Positions 1 through 8,300 of a DNA stretch of 64,000 nucleotides are shown here, in pieces. The translations under genes were made by a program, and so were the position numbers. Position 1 is the first letter of the stretch; each line of letters starts with the position of its first letter. The stretch lies in the NCBI RefSeq assembly GCF_023509035.1, contig NZ_CP075583.1, positions 5,952,001 to 6,016,000 on the forward strand. The letters run 5' to 3'. The notes below the pieces were generated by a model. The model did not search any database, was not told the DNA's origin, and worked only from the letters and a program-made list of their open reading frames with translations. The DNA comes from Janthinobacterium lividum. GTDB taxonomy: Bacteria > Pseudomonadota > Gammaproteobacteria > Burkholderiales > Burkholderiaceae_D.

Positions 1-100
1 CGGCATCGTGCAGCTGCACTTGCGGTGCGTGGATTGATGGCAACTCGCCCAGTTGGCGCTCGGCTTGCGATTTTTTCAGTGCTTCAAGTATGTAGGACAT
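1..100 (-). CDS. gspB: General secretion pathway protein B-like, N-terminal fragment
   Basis: The reverse complement from 100 reads MSYILEALKKSQAERQLGEL and stays open to the window edge, giving 33 residues. This opening is the conserved start of GspB/ExeB-type proteins, inner-membrane partners of the GspA/ExeA ATPase that help place the type II secretin in the peptidoglycan. The ATG follows the exeA stop codon by one base, so the two genes are translationally coupled, as is usual for exeAB. The transmembrane and periplasmic parts lie outside the window. Confidence 0.8.
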   Translation of the reverse strand, partial: MSYILEALKKSQAERQLGELPSIHAPQVQLHDA

Positions 101-101
101 C

Positions 102-1736
102 TTATTTCCCCGCCACCATCGCCGTCGCAGCAGGCGCTGCCACGGCAGGAGCTGCGCTGCTCAGGCGCGGCTCCGAGTTGTCACCCAGTTGCATCAGGCG
201 TATATACGTTTTCGGGCCCGCCAGGCCATCGGCCCGGAGGTTCTGGCGCTGCTGGAAAGCGCGCAGCAGGCCTTGCATCTCAGCATCGAGCGGCAGATTG
301 GCGGCCGGCGCCGGCAAGCCCTGCTGCTGCGCCAGGCGCTGCGCCAGCCAGTCCACGTCGGCGCCACGGGCACCCAGCGGCACTTCGTCGCGCCAGCTGC
401 GCCGGGCGCGCCAGAAAGTCGTGAAACTGCCATCGCTGCGCCGTGCCAGCTGGGCCAGCGGCAAGCTTTGTTGCTTACCGCCCAGCATCAGCGTGGCAGT
501 CTCGCCCTGCAAGCGCGTCAGCAGCGCCAGCTGTTCCACCCCTTCCCCATCGCGCAAGGCCAGCATGGCGGGACGGTCCAGCACGCGCAGCTCGGCAATG
601 CCGCCCCGGCTGTGCAGGCAGCGCAGGCCTGCGCGGGCACCCGCCTGGCAAGCGTCGCCAGCCGGCAACTGCTCGCCCCACAGGGCGGCCAGCTGGCGCA
701 GCACGGCATTGCGGTCCGGCACGCTCACCGGCGCGGGGGCGGATGCGGCGGCAGCCACCACGGCGGACGCGGCCGGCTGCGAGGCGGCCAAGGCAGATAC
801 AGCGGGCGCAGAGGATGGGCGCGGCATGAAATGCCAGGCCAGCGCGGCCGTGACCACGGCGCCAGCCAGCACGCCGGCCGCCACGTGCGGCCAGCGCAGG
901 CCCCGTCCGGCAGTCGGTTTCCCCTCTTCCGCAAACACTTCCTCGGCGGCACGGCGCAGTATCTGGCGCGTCACCTGCGGCTGGTTTTCCACGTAGGCGC
1001 CCAGCAGCGCGCGGTCGCACAGCAGGTTGATGCGGCGCGGCACGCCGTGGCTCATGGCATGGATCTGCGCCATCAAACGGGGGGCGAACGGCGTCTGCGC
1101 CGTGCTGCCCGCCACGGCCAGGCGGTGGCGGATATAGCTGGCCGTCTCGTCCGCCGACAGCGAACCCAGGTGATAACGGGCGATCACGCGCTGCGCCAGC
1201 TGCTCGAGTTCCGGCCGGGCCAGCATGGCGCGCAATTCCGGCTGGCCGATGAGTATGATCTGCAGCAACTTGCGCTCGCTCGTCTCCAGATTCGTCAACA
1301 GGCGCAACTGCTCCAGCACGGCGGCGGAGAGGTTTTGCGCTTCGTCGATGATCAGCACATTGTTCTTGCCCTGCGCATGGCTGACCAGCAGGTGCGCATT
1401 GATGGCGTCGACATAGCCTTTCACGCTGGCCACACCGGGCGCCAGGGCGATGCGAAATTCCTCGCAGATCGACAGCAGCAATTCCTCGACGGACAGTTTC
1501 GGATTGAAGATATACGCCAGCTGGCAGTTTTCCGGAATCTGCTCCATGAAGCAGCGGCACACGGTGGTCTTGCCGGCGCCGATCTCCCCCGTCAACAGCA
1601 CGAAGCCGCCGCCGCTGCCTACGCCATACAGCAGGTGCGCCAGCGCTTCGCGGTGGCGTTCGCTCATGAACAGGTAGCGCGGATCGGGGGCGATCGAGAA
1701 CGGCGATTGCTTGAGCTGGAAATAATGCGTGTACAT
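102..1736 (-). CDS. gspA: ExeA/GspA-type AAA ATPase with C-terminal peptidoglycan-binding domain
   Basis: A 544-residue protein beginning MYTHYFQLKQSPFSIAPDPR, the classic start of ExeA/GspA and related secretion ATPases. A Walker A motif (GEIGAGKT, residues about 50-57) and Walker B (LIIDEAQ, about 128-134) mark the cytoplasmic AAA domain. One hydrophobic segment near residues 284-304 is followed by a low-complexity Ala/Pro linker. A C-terminal region rich in Leu and Gln (about 450-520) resembles a PG_binding_1 fold. The family works with GspB in assembling the type II secretin through peptidoglycan. The next gene downstream, one base away, is gspB, which supports the call. Similar ATPases occur in exopolysaccharide and MSHA pilus clusters, so the exact apparatus is not settled from this window. 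Confidence 0.85.
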   Translation of the reverse strand: MYTHYFQLKQSPFSIAPDPRYLFMSERHREALAHLLYGVGSGGGFVLLTGEIGAGKTTVCRCFMEQIPENCQLAYIFNPKLSVEELLLSICEEFRIALAPGVASVKGYVDAINAHLLVSHAQGKNNVLIIDEAQNLSAAVLEQLRLLTNLETSERKLLQIILIGQPELRAMLARPELEQLAQRVIARYHLGSLSADETASYIRHRLAVAGSTAQTPFAPRLMAQIHAMSHGVPRRINLLCDRALLGAYVENQPQVTRQILRRAAEEVFAEEGKPTAGRGLRWPHVAAGVLAGAVVTAALAWHFMPRPSSAPAVSALAASQPAASAVVAAAASAPAPVSVPDRNAVLRQLAALWGEQLPAGDACQAGARAGLRCLHSRGGIAELRVLDRPAMLALRDGEGVEQLALLTRLQGETATLMLGGKQQSLPLAQLARRSDGSFTTFWRARRSWRDEVPLGARGADVDWLAQRLAQQQGLPAPAANLPLDAEMQGLLRAFQQRQNLRADGLAGPKTYIRLMQLGDNSEPRLSSAAPAVAAPAATAMVAGK

Positions 1737-1787
1737 GGAGACCCTGCGGATGAAACGATCAAAATGCGCGGCGGCAAGCCGAACCCC

Positions 1788-2312
1788 TCATCGGGTGCGG
1801 GCGGGCGGCAACGGCTTGTATTTGGCGCAATACACTTTCGCCTTGCTGCGGAAGTAGACGATTTTACTGCCAGGCACGGAACCGCGGACAGGAAAGGCGG
1901 AATTGTCGAGTTTATTGAACCGCAGGCCAGAGGCGCTGCGGATGGCCGGTTCCAGTTTTTCCGGCGTCGAATCGGCCACCACGCCCATGAAGACGAGGGG
2001 ACTGGTATCGTCGCTGACGATCACGTCGGTAATCGGCGCGCCCCACAAGGTGGCGTCCGTACGGAACCAGTAGGCGCCCCCTTCATGCTTGTAGGCGGGG
2101 CCGAAGGCCGTCAGCAAATAGGCATAGAAGGCCTTGTTGTCGATCTGGTCGATGCACAGCACCGCGTTGCCCACCACTTGCCCGAACGTGGACGGCGGTG
2201 CCTTTTGCTGCGCCAGCACGCCGGACGCGGGTACACCGAAGGCCAGCAGGGCGAACGCCGCCAGCAGGGCCGGCGCACGCCACGGGCGCATCAATGAACG
2301 ACGCACGCGCAT
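1788..2312 (-). CDS. Exported protein of unknown function
   Basis: About 174 residues. The N-terminus is Arg-rich (MRVRRSLMRPWR) and followed by a hydrophobic stretch ending ASGVLAQQ, a good Sec signal peptide with cleavage near LAQ. The mature part has few distinguishing motifs: two isolated Cys residues (VLCID and VYCAK) and a mixed alpha/beta composition. I do not recognise the family. The longer open frame to 2528 was rejected because it runs antisense-like through the 35-residue Lys-rich gene in another frame and has no signal-like start. The ATG at 2312 lies two bases past the stop of that small gene, suggesting coupling. ATG at 2291 (MRPWR) is an alternative start. Confidence 0.6.
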   Translation of the reverse strand: MRVRRSLMRPWRAPALLAAFALLAFGVPASGVLAQQKAPPSTFGQVVGNAVLCIDQIDNKAFYAYLLTAFGPAYKHEGGAYWFRTDATLWGAPITDVIVSDDTSPLVFMGVVADSTPEKLEPAIRSASGLRFNKLDNSAFPVRGSVPGSKIVYFRSKAKVYCAKYKPLPPARTR

Positions 2313-2314
2313 GA

Positions 2315-2422
2315 TCAGCGCTTGCGCTCTTCTTTCTTGACCTTCTTGGCTTCCTTCTTTTCCTTCATGCTCTTGGCCGGTTCCTTCTTGGCTTCCTTCT
2401 TGCTGTCCTGTGCCTTGCTCAT
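2315..2422 (-). CDS. Very small lysine-rich protein (35 aa)
   Basis: Read on the minus strand from ATG at 2422, the frame gives 35 residues with 14 Lys and 6 Glu, starting MSKAQDSKKEAKKEPAKSM and ending EERKR before TGA. KEAKK occurs twice. The highly charged Lys/Glu/Ala composition suggests a helical or disordered nucleic-acid- or polyanion-binding peptide, but no family is recognised. The stop codon is two bases from the ATG of the downstream exported protein, so the pair could be cotranslated. Because composition is low-complexity, coding status rests on this tight junction and the absence of a better frame. Confidence 0.5.
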   Translation of the reverse strand: MSKAQDSKKEAKKEPAKSMKEKKEAKKVKKEERKR

Positions 2423-2542
2423 CATTTACTCCATACCTGGGCGAAAATGCCTGGGCCATTATGACACTCCCCCATGAAAATGCCACCCGAAAAGCAAAAT
2501 GGCCGCGCAAGGCGGCCGTTCCAGTCACGCGTCAGCGCACTA

Positions 2543-2872
2543 TCAGTGCAGGCACAGGCGGCGGCGCGTCTTTTCGATCAGCGCCGCATCGTAGGGATAC
2601 AGGTTCTCGATAAAGAACAATTCCGTTTCCGCTTCGTCTTCCAGGCACATTTCGATCATGACCGGGCCATCGCTTTCGCGGCCCAGGAAATCCTTCGGCC
2701 AGCGGTTCTTGCGGTGCGTGCGCATCATTTCCATGCCCAGCGCAGCCAGCGGCGCCGACACGCCAGCGGCCAGCGCCTCTTGCTGCCAGTCGTCCCAGTA
2801 ATCGCTCTTTGCTGCCTTGTCGTTCATCATGCTCTTCCAACTCAGGTATAAAAGGCGGACTTTACTCTTCAT
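2543..2872 (-). CDS. Small acidic protein of unknown function
   Basis: Encodes about 109 residues from ATG 2872, which has an AAGGGA-type ribosome site five bases upstream. A second start at 2830 (MMNDKAAKSDYWDDW) has GGAAG upstream and would give 95 residues. The body contains WDDWQQEALAAG, a basic stretch RTHRKNRWPKDFLGRE and an acidic stretch CLEDEAETELFF. There is no signal peptide or membrane segment. I do not recognise a family. It stands alone, with a 291-base intergenic region on its 5' side shared with the divergent GlcNAc operon promoter. Confidence 0.55.
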   Translation of the reverse strand: MKSKVRLLYLSWKSMMNDKAAKSDYWDDWQQEALAAGVSAPLAALGMEMMRTHRKNRWPKDFLGRESDGPVMIEMCLEDEAETELFFIENLYPYDAALIEKTRRRLCLH

Positions 2873-2962
2873 GGCGTCCCTTGCCAAGCATGCACGGAAG
2901 CAACACTACAGCGCACGGCGCAGACCACTCGGGAAAAATTGGCATTAAACAAGGCCAATTTC

Positions 2963-3071
2963 AATACCATTCACGAAACACAAAAACTCCTTTAATAACA
3001 ATTGCTTGCAATAATACCCTCGGGCAAGAGCAGCCATCGCGCAAGGCATTTGTTAATACCACTTAAATACC
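2963..3071. promoter_or_regulatory. Candidate GntR operator elements (AATACC repeats)
   Basis: Upstream of the GlcNAc kinase there are AATACCA at 2963-2969, AATACCA at 3055-3061 and AATACC at 3066-3071. The last two form a direct repeat with 11-base (one helical turn) spacing. They sit immediately before the -35 element at 3074, a position suited to control of transcription. The same heptamer, or its complement TGGTATT, recurs near the second GntR gene at about 20.7-21.7 kb. GntR/HutC regulators of GlcNAc catabolism such as DasR and YvoA bind TGGT/ACCA-type half sites. Assignment to these GntR proteins is inference. Confidence 0.45.
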
Positions 3072-3073
3072 TG

Positions 3074-3102
3074 TTGACAAGCCATCGAGGCGACAATATA
3101 GT
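3074..3102 (+). promoter_or_regulatory. Sigma-70 promoter of the nag operon
   Basis: TTGACA at 3074-3079 and TATAGT at 3097-3102 are separated by exactly 17 bases, a near-consensus housekeeping promoter. Its -10 ends 76 bases before the GlcNAc kinase ATG, and the AATACC repeats abut it upstream. A strong core promoter with adjoining repeats fits repressor control. No start site has been mapped. Confidence 0.7.
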
Positions 3103-3178
3103 GCCTTCAGCTTTTTCGCCGCCCGACAAATAAAAGAACCGAGACAGGCGCAATCAACCAAACGCGGGACTGCATAAC

Positions 3179-4051
3179 ATGATCGAATACATAATCGGCG
3201 TCGACGGCGGGGGAAGCGGTACCCGCGTACGCCTGGCGCGCCTCGATGGCCAGGAGCTGGCGCAGGGACAAAGCGGCCCATCCGGCCTGGGATTGGGCAT
3301 CGAACGGGCCTGGACGTCCGTGGCGCATGCCGTCACCCTGGCCTTCCGCGCCGCCAGCCTGGAACAGGCGCCGCTGCAGCGCATGGCCATCGGCCTGGGC
3401 CTGGCCGGCGTACACAACAAGCAGTGGGCCGCCAGCTTCATCGAACACAATCCCGGCTATGCCTTCGTGGCGCTCGAATCCGATGCCCTGACCACCCTGC
3501 TGGGAGCGCATGCGGGCCAGCCGGGCGCCATCGTTGCCATCGGTACCGGCAGCGTGGGCGAAGTGCTGCACGCGGACGGCAGCCGCCACGAAGTGGGCGG
3601 CTGGGGCTTCCCCTCCGGCGACGAGGCGGGCGGCGCCTGGATCGGCATGCGCGCCATCAACCACGCGCAGCAAGTGGTCGACGGGCGCGTGCCCGGCAGC
3701 GCCTTCGCCACGGCCATCATCGACGCCTGCGGCGGCCAGCGCGACGCCATGCAGGTGTGGCTGGCGGCCGCCAGCCAGACCAACTTCGCGCAACTGGCGC
3801 GGCTGGTGCTCGAACACGCGGCCAGCAATGCCGTGGCGCGCACCATCCTGATGGACGCGGGCCAGCAGATCGCCCTCATCGCCAGGGCGCTCGACCCGGC
3901 CGGCACCTTGCCCGTGGCCCTGTGCGGCGGCCTGGCGGCGCCCTTGTCGAGCTACCTGCCAACGGCACTGTTGCAACTGGTCGTGCCGGCACAGGGCGAC
4001 TCGGCCGCAGGCGGCCTGCGCCTGATACGCAAGCACTTGCAGGAGCAATGA
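3179..4051 (+). CDS. N-acetylglucosamine kinase, BadF/BadG/BcrA/BcrD ATPase family
   Basis: A 290-residue sugar kinase of the ASKHA fold. The N-terminal phosphate-binding loop reads GVDGGGSGTRVRLA (residues about 6-19). A second nucleotide motif, AIGTGSVGEV, lies near residues 120-130, followed by GGWGFPSGDEAGGAWIG, characteristic of BadF/BcrAD-type GlcNAc kinases. Cytoplasmic phosphorylation of GlcNAc to GlcNAc-6-phosphate would feed NagA two genes downstream. Use of a kinase implies non-PTS uptake, matching the ABC and MFS transporters in the operon. The stop overlaps an ATG of the next gene (ATGA at 4048-4051). Glucosamine kinase activity is an alternative. Confidence 0.85.
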   Translation: MIEYIIGVDGGGSGTRVRLARLDGQELAQGQSGPSGLGLGIERAWTSVAHAVTLAFRAASLEQAPLQRMAIGLGLAGVHNKQWAASFIEHNPGYAFVALESDALTTLLGAHAGQPGAIVAIGTGSVGEVLHADGSRHEVGGWGFPSGDEAGGAWIGMRAINHAQQVVDGRVPGSAFATAIIDACGGQRDAMQVWLAAASQTNFAQLARLVLEHAASNAVARTILMDAGQQIALIARALDPAGTLPVALCGGLAAPLSSYLPTALLQLVVPAQGDSAAGGLRLIRKHLQEQ

Positions 4052-4053
4052 CC

Positions 4054-4788
4054 ATGCTGGACAAACTGTCCGCCTTCAAACCCAATCCGGCCAGCGACAC
4101 GCCGCTCTACATGCAGCTGGCGAACATGCTGTCGGACGGCATCGCCAGCGGCGACTGGCGCGCCAATCAGGCCTTGCCTTCCGAGCGCGTACTGTCGGAC
4201 ATCCTGGAAATTTCGCGCGTCACGGCGCGCAAGGCCATCGACATGCTGTGCGACCGGGGCATGCTGACGCGCAAGCGCGGCTCGGGCACCTACATCACGC
4301 CCAAGCTGGAACAGCCACTGTCGCGCCTGACGAGCTTTTCGGAAGAATTGCGCCAGCGGGGCTTCACGGCCGGCTCGCGCTGGCTGCAGCGCGACATCGG
4401 CGCGGCCGCGCCGCTGGAACTGCTGTCGCTAGGCCTGTCGCCGCACATGCCGGTGGCGCGTTTGCGCCGCCTGCGCACGGCCGACGAAGTGGTGATGGCG
4501 ATCGAGACGACCACCATCCCCGCGCTGTACATGCCGGACCCGCAGCAGGTGACGGATTCGCTGTACGGCTACCTGGAGTCGCGCGGCACCATCCCGATGC
4601 GCGCGCTGCAGCATATCCGCGCCGTCAACGCCACGGCGGAACAGGCCAAGCTGGCCAATATCAAGACGGGTGAAGCCATGCTGCACATCACCCGTGTCAG
4701 TTATCTCGACAACGGCGCAGCGGTGGAACTGACCCACTCGTATTGCCGCAGTGATTATTATGAATTCGTAGCGGAGTCGCGCAGATGA
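4054..4788 (+). CDS. GntR/HutC-family regulator with UTRA domain (NagR/NagQ type)
   Basis: About 244 residues. The N-terminal winged helix-turn-helix spans roughly residues 20-85 (PLYMQLANMLSDGIASG, then LPSERVLSDILEISRVTARK, then RGSGTYI). A UTRA effector domain follows (LTSFSEELRQRGF to the C-terminus). Members in nag operons sense GlcNAc-6-phosphate or glucosamine-6-phosphate and repress the pathway. AGGAG at 4041-4045 is eight bases from ATG 4054 but only two from ATG 4048, so 4054 is preferred. It sits between kinase and nagA, overlapping nagA by four bases. A paralogue at 20930 shares the same LTSFSE junction and could share operators. Confidence 0.88.
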   Translation: MLDKLSAFKPNPASDTPLYMQLANMLSDGIASGDWRANQALPSERVLSDILEISRVTARKAIDMLCDRGMLTRKRGSGTYITPKLEQPLSRLTSFSEELRQRGFTAGSRWLQRDIGAAAPLELLSLGLSPHMPVARLRRLRTADEVVMAIETTTIPALYMPDPQQVTDSLYGYLESRGTIPMRALQHIRAVNATAEQAKLANIKTGEAMLHITRVSYLDNGAAVELTHSYCRSDYYEFVAESRR

Positions 4789-5897
4789 GCAGCACTATCA
4801 AAGGCAATATCCTTACCCCCGGCGGCTGGATCCACGGCGCCATCGCCTTCGGCGAGCGCGTCGACAGCATCACGGGTGATTCCCTCCACCCGTCGAGCAA
4901 CAGCGACGACTATATTTTGCCTGGCTTTATCGACTTGCACGTGCATGGCGGCGCCGGCAAGGACATCATGGAAGGCGGCGACGCCGTCTACACCATCGCG
5001 GCCATCCACGCGCGCCACGGCACCACCAGCCTGCTGGCCACCACCATGACGGCGCCGCCGGAAGATATCGACATGGCCCTGACGGCCATCGGCATCGCCG
5101 CCAACCACCGCCGCCCGAATACGGCGCGCGTGCTGGGCGCCCACCTGGAAGGCCCGTACATCAATTCCGGCAAGCTCGGTGCGCAGCCCAACTTTGCGCG
5201 CGCCGCCACGCTGTCCGAAATCGAGCGCCTGCAAACCCTGGCCAAGCTGCGCGTCATCACCGTGGCGCCGGAAATCGCCGGCCACCTGGACCTGGTGCGC
5301 GTCCTGGCCGACTCCGGCGTGCGCGTGCAAATCGGCCACACGCTCGGTTCCTATGAAGACGGCGTGGCCGCGCTGGAACACGGCGCCATGGGCTTTACGC
5401 ATTTGTTCAACGCCATGAGCGGCCTGCACCACCGCGAGCCTGGCATGGTTGGCGCCGCCCTGGCGCACGCCGAATACGCCGAACTGATTCCCGACCTGCT
5501 GCACGTGCATCCGGGCGCCATCAAGGTGGCCCTGCGCGCCATCCCGCGCCTGTACTGCGTCACCGATTCGACCGCCGCCACCGGCATGCCGGACGGCGAA
5601 TACATGCTGGGCCGCCACGCCGTGCAGAAATGCATGGGCGGCGTGCGCCTGCCCGACGGCACGCTGGCGGGCAGCACCCTGACCCTGGACCAGGCGCTGC
5701 GCAACCTGGTGGGACTGGGACTGGACCTGGCCGACGCATCCAAGCGCGTCTCGACCAATGCCGCCGATTACCTGGGCCTGGAAGAACGCGGCCGGCTGGC
5801 CCCCGGTACTTACGCCGATCTGGTGGTACTCGATCGCGATCTCAAACTCAAAGCTGTGTATATAGAAGGAGAAATCTGTGACCTCAATGATGCTTAA
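4785..5897 (+). CDS. nagA: N-acetylglucosamine-6-phosphate deacetylase
   Basis: A 370-residue amidohydrolase that removes acetate from GlcNAc-6-phosphate to give glucosamine-6-phosphate in the cytoplasm. Visible family motifs are GFIDLHVHGG (metal site start, residues about 45-54), GAHLEGPYIN (about 117-126), VQIGHTLGSYEDG, HGAMGFTHLFNAMSGLHHREPG and VTDSTAATGMPDGEY with the catalytic Asp. The C-terminal GTYADLVVLD is typical of the composite beta domain. Length is normal for NagA. The ATG overlaps the GntR stop (ATGA), and its own 3' end overlaps the next gene by 20 bases, so all are one operon. Confidence 0.95.
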   Translation: MSSTIKGNILTPGGWIHGAIAFGERVDSITGDSLHPSSNSDDYILPGFIDLHVHGGAGKDIMEGGDAVYTIAAIHARHGTTSLLATTMTAPPEDIDMALTAIGIAANHRRPNTARVLGAHLEGPYINSGKLGAQPNFARAATLSEIERLQTLAKLRVITVAPEIAGHLDLVRVLADSGVRVQIGHTLGSYEDGVAALEHGAMGFTHLFNAMSGLHHREPGMVGAALAHAEYAELIPDLLHVHPGAIKVALRAIPRLYCVTDSTAATGMPDGEYMLGRHAVQKCMGGVRLPDGTLAGSTLTLDQALRNLVGLGLDLADASKRVSTNAADYLGLEERGRLAPGTYADLVVLDRDLKLKAVYIEGEICDLNDA

Positions 5898-6900
5898 AGA
5901 AGCCATTTCCGCCGCCGAATGCGTCGCCCTGCAACTGGCCAGCGACACGGAACGCTACGCGGAACTGGGCCGCAAATTGAGGAGCACCTCGTTCTCGACC
6001 GCGCTGACCATCGCGCGCGGCAGCTCGGACCACGCCTGCAACTACGTCGCCTACCTGATCATGGCGCGCCTGGGCCGTGTCGTCGCGTCCCTGCCGATGT
6101 CGCTGGTGACCTTGAACAAGTCGCCGCTGGTGACGCGCGACACCCTGGCCATCTCGATCTCGCAATCGGGCCAGAGCCCGGACGTGGTCGAACCGATCCG
6201 CTACTTCCGCGATGGCGGCGCCACCACCGTGGCCCTCGTCAACGACATCGATTCGCCGCTGGCGCACGCTGCCGAGTGGGCCATGCCCCTGCGCGCCGGC
6301 AAGGAACAAAGCGTCGCCGCGACGAAAAGCTTCATCACCAGCCTGGTCGCCGGCGCGCGCATGGTAGCCCAGTGGCAGAACGATCCCGAGCTGCAGGCTG
6401 GCCTGGAAGCGCTGCCTGAGGCGCTGCTCGAAGCGACCCGCGTCGACTGGTCGCCAGCGATCGACGTACTGGCGCCAGCCCGCAACATCATGGTCGTGGG
6501 CCGCGGCATCAGCTTCCCCGTGGCGCTGGAAGCGGCACTGAAATTCAAGGAAACCTCGGCCCTGCAGGCGGAAGCGTTCAGCGGCGCAGAAATCAAGCAT
6601 GGCCCGATGGCCCTGATCGAAGATGGCTACCCGCTGCTCATTTTCGCCACCCGCGGCCCGACCCAGGCCGGCCTGCTGCAGCTGGCCACGGAAATGCGCG
6701 GCCGCGGCGCCAAGGTCTTGCTGGCGGCGCCCGCCGATGTGGCCGAGCGCGACCTGACCCTGCCCGTGGCGGCCACGCCGGACCTCGATCCGATCGTCGC
6801 CATCCAGTCCTTCTACGTGATGGCGGCAAAACTGTCGGCCGCGCGCGGCATGGACCCAGATGCGCCGCGCCATTTGAGCAAGGTCACGAAGACCAACTAA
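5878..6900 (+). CDS. nagB-II: SIS-domain glucosamine-6-phosphate deaminase (NagB-II type)
   Basis: A 340-residue protein with two SIS sugar-isomerase domains, related to the isomerase half of GlmS rather than to classical NagB. The first domain carries ARGSSDHACNY and SISQSGQSPDVVEPI; the second carries VVGRGISFPVALEAALKFKET and AEAFSGAEIKHGPMALI. NagB-II enzymes deaminate glucosamine-6-phosphate to fructose-6-phosphate and replace NagB in many proteobacteria. The GTG start at 5878 is chosen because GAAGGAG lies six bases upstream; the later ATGs lack such a site. It overlaps nagA by 20 bases. An AgaS-type role is less likely in this context. Confidence 0.88.
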   Translation: MTSMMLKEAISAAECVALQLASDTERYAELGRKLRSTSFSTALTIARGSSDHACNYVAYLIMARLGRVVASLPMSLVTLNKSPLVTRDTLAISISQSGQSPDVVEPIRYFRDGGATTVALVNDIDSPLAHAAEWAMPLRAGKEQSVAATKSFITSLVAGARMVAQWQNDPELQAGLEALPEALLEATRVDWSPAIDVLAPARNIMVVGRGISFPVALEAALKFKETSALQAEAFSGAEIKHGPMALIEDGYPLLIFATRGPTQAGLLQLATEMRGRGAKVLLAAPADVAERDLTLPVAATPDLDPIVAIQSFYVMAAKLSAARGMDPDAPRHLSKVTKTN

Positions 6901-7033
6901 GCAGTATCGGCAGCTGCGTCCCCGGCACGGGGGCGCAGCTGCCGGCAGCAGCACCCGAATATAAGCGACGGCAAGGGGCATGTACCCGCGCCGCGGACTC
7001 ATGGACATTGGAGCGCCACGCTCCAGGATAAAA

Positions 7034-8293
7034 ATGACGATCAAGAGACTGTTGGCAGTGTTTGCCTGCGCGGGCCTGCTCGCGCCACAGGCATGGGCTG
7101 CCGAGAAAATCGAATTCTGGACCTTCAGCATGAAGCCCAAGTTCACGCCGTATTTCAATGCGGTGGTGGCGCGCTATGAGGCGCAGAATCCCGACATCAA
7201 GATCGAATGGATCGACTTCCCGTGGGACGTCATCCAGACCAAGCTGGTCACGCGCATCGTGGCTGGCACACCGCCCGCGCTGGTCAGCCTGAACGTGCCC
7301 TGGGCCGACGAATTTGCGCGCGATGGCTTGCTCACGCCCGTCGATGACCTGATCGCGGAGGCGCGCGCCAGCTACATTCCCGGCGCCCTGGACGACTTGC
7401 GCTTCAAGGGCCGCACCTACGGTTTTCCCATGTACAGCAATGTCGCGGTGATCGCCTTCAATACCGCCATTTTCAAGCAGGCGGGCCTCACGCGCGGCCC
7501 CGCCAGCCTCGATGAACAGCTGGCGTTCGCGCGCCAGATCGCGCAACGCACGGGCAAGGCAGGCATCGCCCCTGCCCTCTCTAAAATCGATGGCCTGTTC
7601 ATGCAGCAAGGCCTGGCCGTGATCCAGGACAACCGCGCCGTCTTCAATTCGCCGCAGCACGTGGCGCTGGTGCAAAAGCTGGCCGACACCTATAAAGTGG
7701 GTGGCCTGCTGAAGGAAAGCCTGTTCGCCGAGGATAATTTCCCGGCCGTGATCGACGCCTACAAGGGCGGCCGCCTGGGCATGCTGCTGGCGCCGCCGAC
7801 GGCCATGCAGCGCATCCGCGGCGACGCGAAGGACATCTACGCCATCACCGACGTGGCGCCCGCGCCGCTGGGCCCCACCGGCATCGCCGATGGCGGCTGG
7901 CTGGTGCACTTCGCCATTCCGAAAGGCGTGCCGGCGCACCAGCTGGCATCGGTCGGCAAGTTCGCGCGCTTCCTGACGAACGACGCCAACCAGCTGGCCT
8001 TCGCCAGACAGGCCAGCGTCTTTCCCACCACGATCAAGGCGGCGGCCGACCCGTTCTTTCTATCCACGCCGCAGAACGCGGGCGCGGCCGAAAAGGCAGT
8101 GGCTGCCGGCGCCCTGTCAATGGGCCACTCGCGCACCCTGTACGTGGCCGGCATCGACGACTACGACGAATTGCGCCGCTCGCTGGTGAAGGCCGTCGAG
8201 GCGGGCGTGACGGGCAAGCAGGATGTGAAACAGGCGCTGGATCAGGCCGTCGCCATCTGGAACCGCAAGCTGGCCACCCTGCCGCGCCACTGA
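7034..8293 (+). CDS. ABC transporter sugar-binding protein
   Basis: About 419 residues, an extracellular solute-binding protein of family 1 (MalE/UgpB-like). The signal peptide MTIKRLLAVFACAGLLAPQAWA ends in an AxA site before AEKIEFW. Body motifs include WTFSMKP, INIEW-like DIKIEWIDFPWD and GGWLVHFAIPKG, typical of the family. ATG 7034 is chosen because AGGA lies seven bases upstream and the signal peptide follows at once; the upstream extension has no leader character. It begins the transporter block (binding protein, two permeases, MFS, ATPase) 133 bases after nagB-II. Substrate is probably GlcNAc or chitobiose by location. Confidence 0.87.
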   Translation: MTIKRLLAVFACAGLLAPQAWAAEKIEFWTFSMKPKFTPYFNAVVARYEAQNPDIKIEWIDFPWDVIQTKLVTRIVAGTPPALVSLNVPWADEFARDGLLTPVDDLIAEARASYIPGALDDLRFKGRTYGFPMYSNVAVIAFNTAIFKQAGLTRGPASLDEQLAFARQIAQRTGKAGIAPALSKIDGLFMQQGLAVIQDNRAVFNSPQHVALVQKLADTYKVGGLLKESLFAEDNFPAVIDAYKGGRLGMLLAPPTAMQRIRGDAKDIYAITDVAPAPLGPTGIADGGWLVHFAIPKGVPAHQLASVGKFARFLTNDANQLAFARQASVFPTTIKAAADPFFLSTPQNAGAAEKAVAAGALSMGHSRTLYVAGIDDYDELRRSLVKAVEAGVTGKQDVKQALDQAVAIWNRKLATLPRH

Positions 8294-8300
8294 GGACACC

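Noticed and set aside
189..2297. 702-residue open frame on the plus strand
   Set aside because: It is the antisense of exeA and the exported protein. Composition is His/Arg/Gln-rich with no motif, and the opposite strand has clear family matches.
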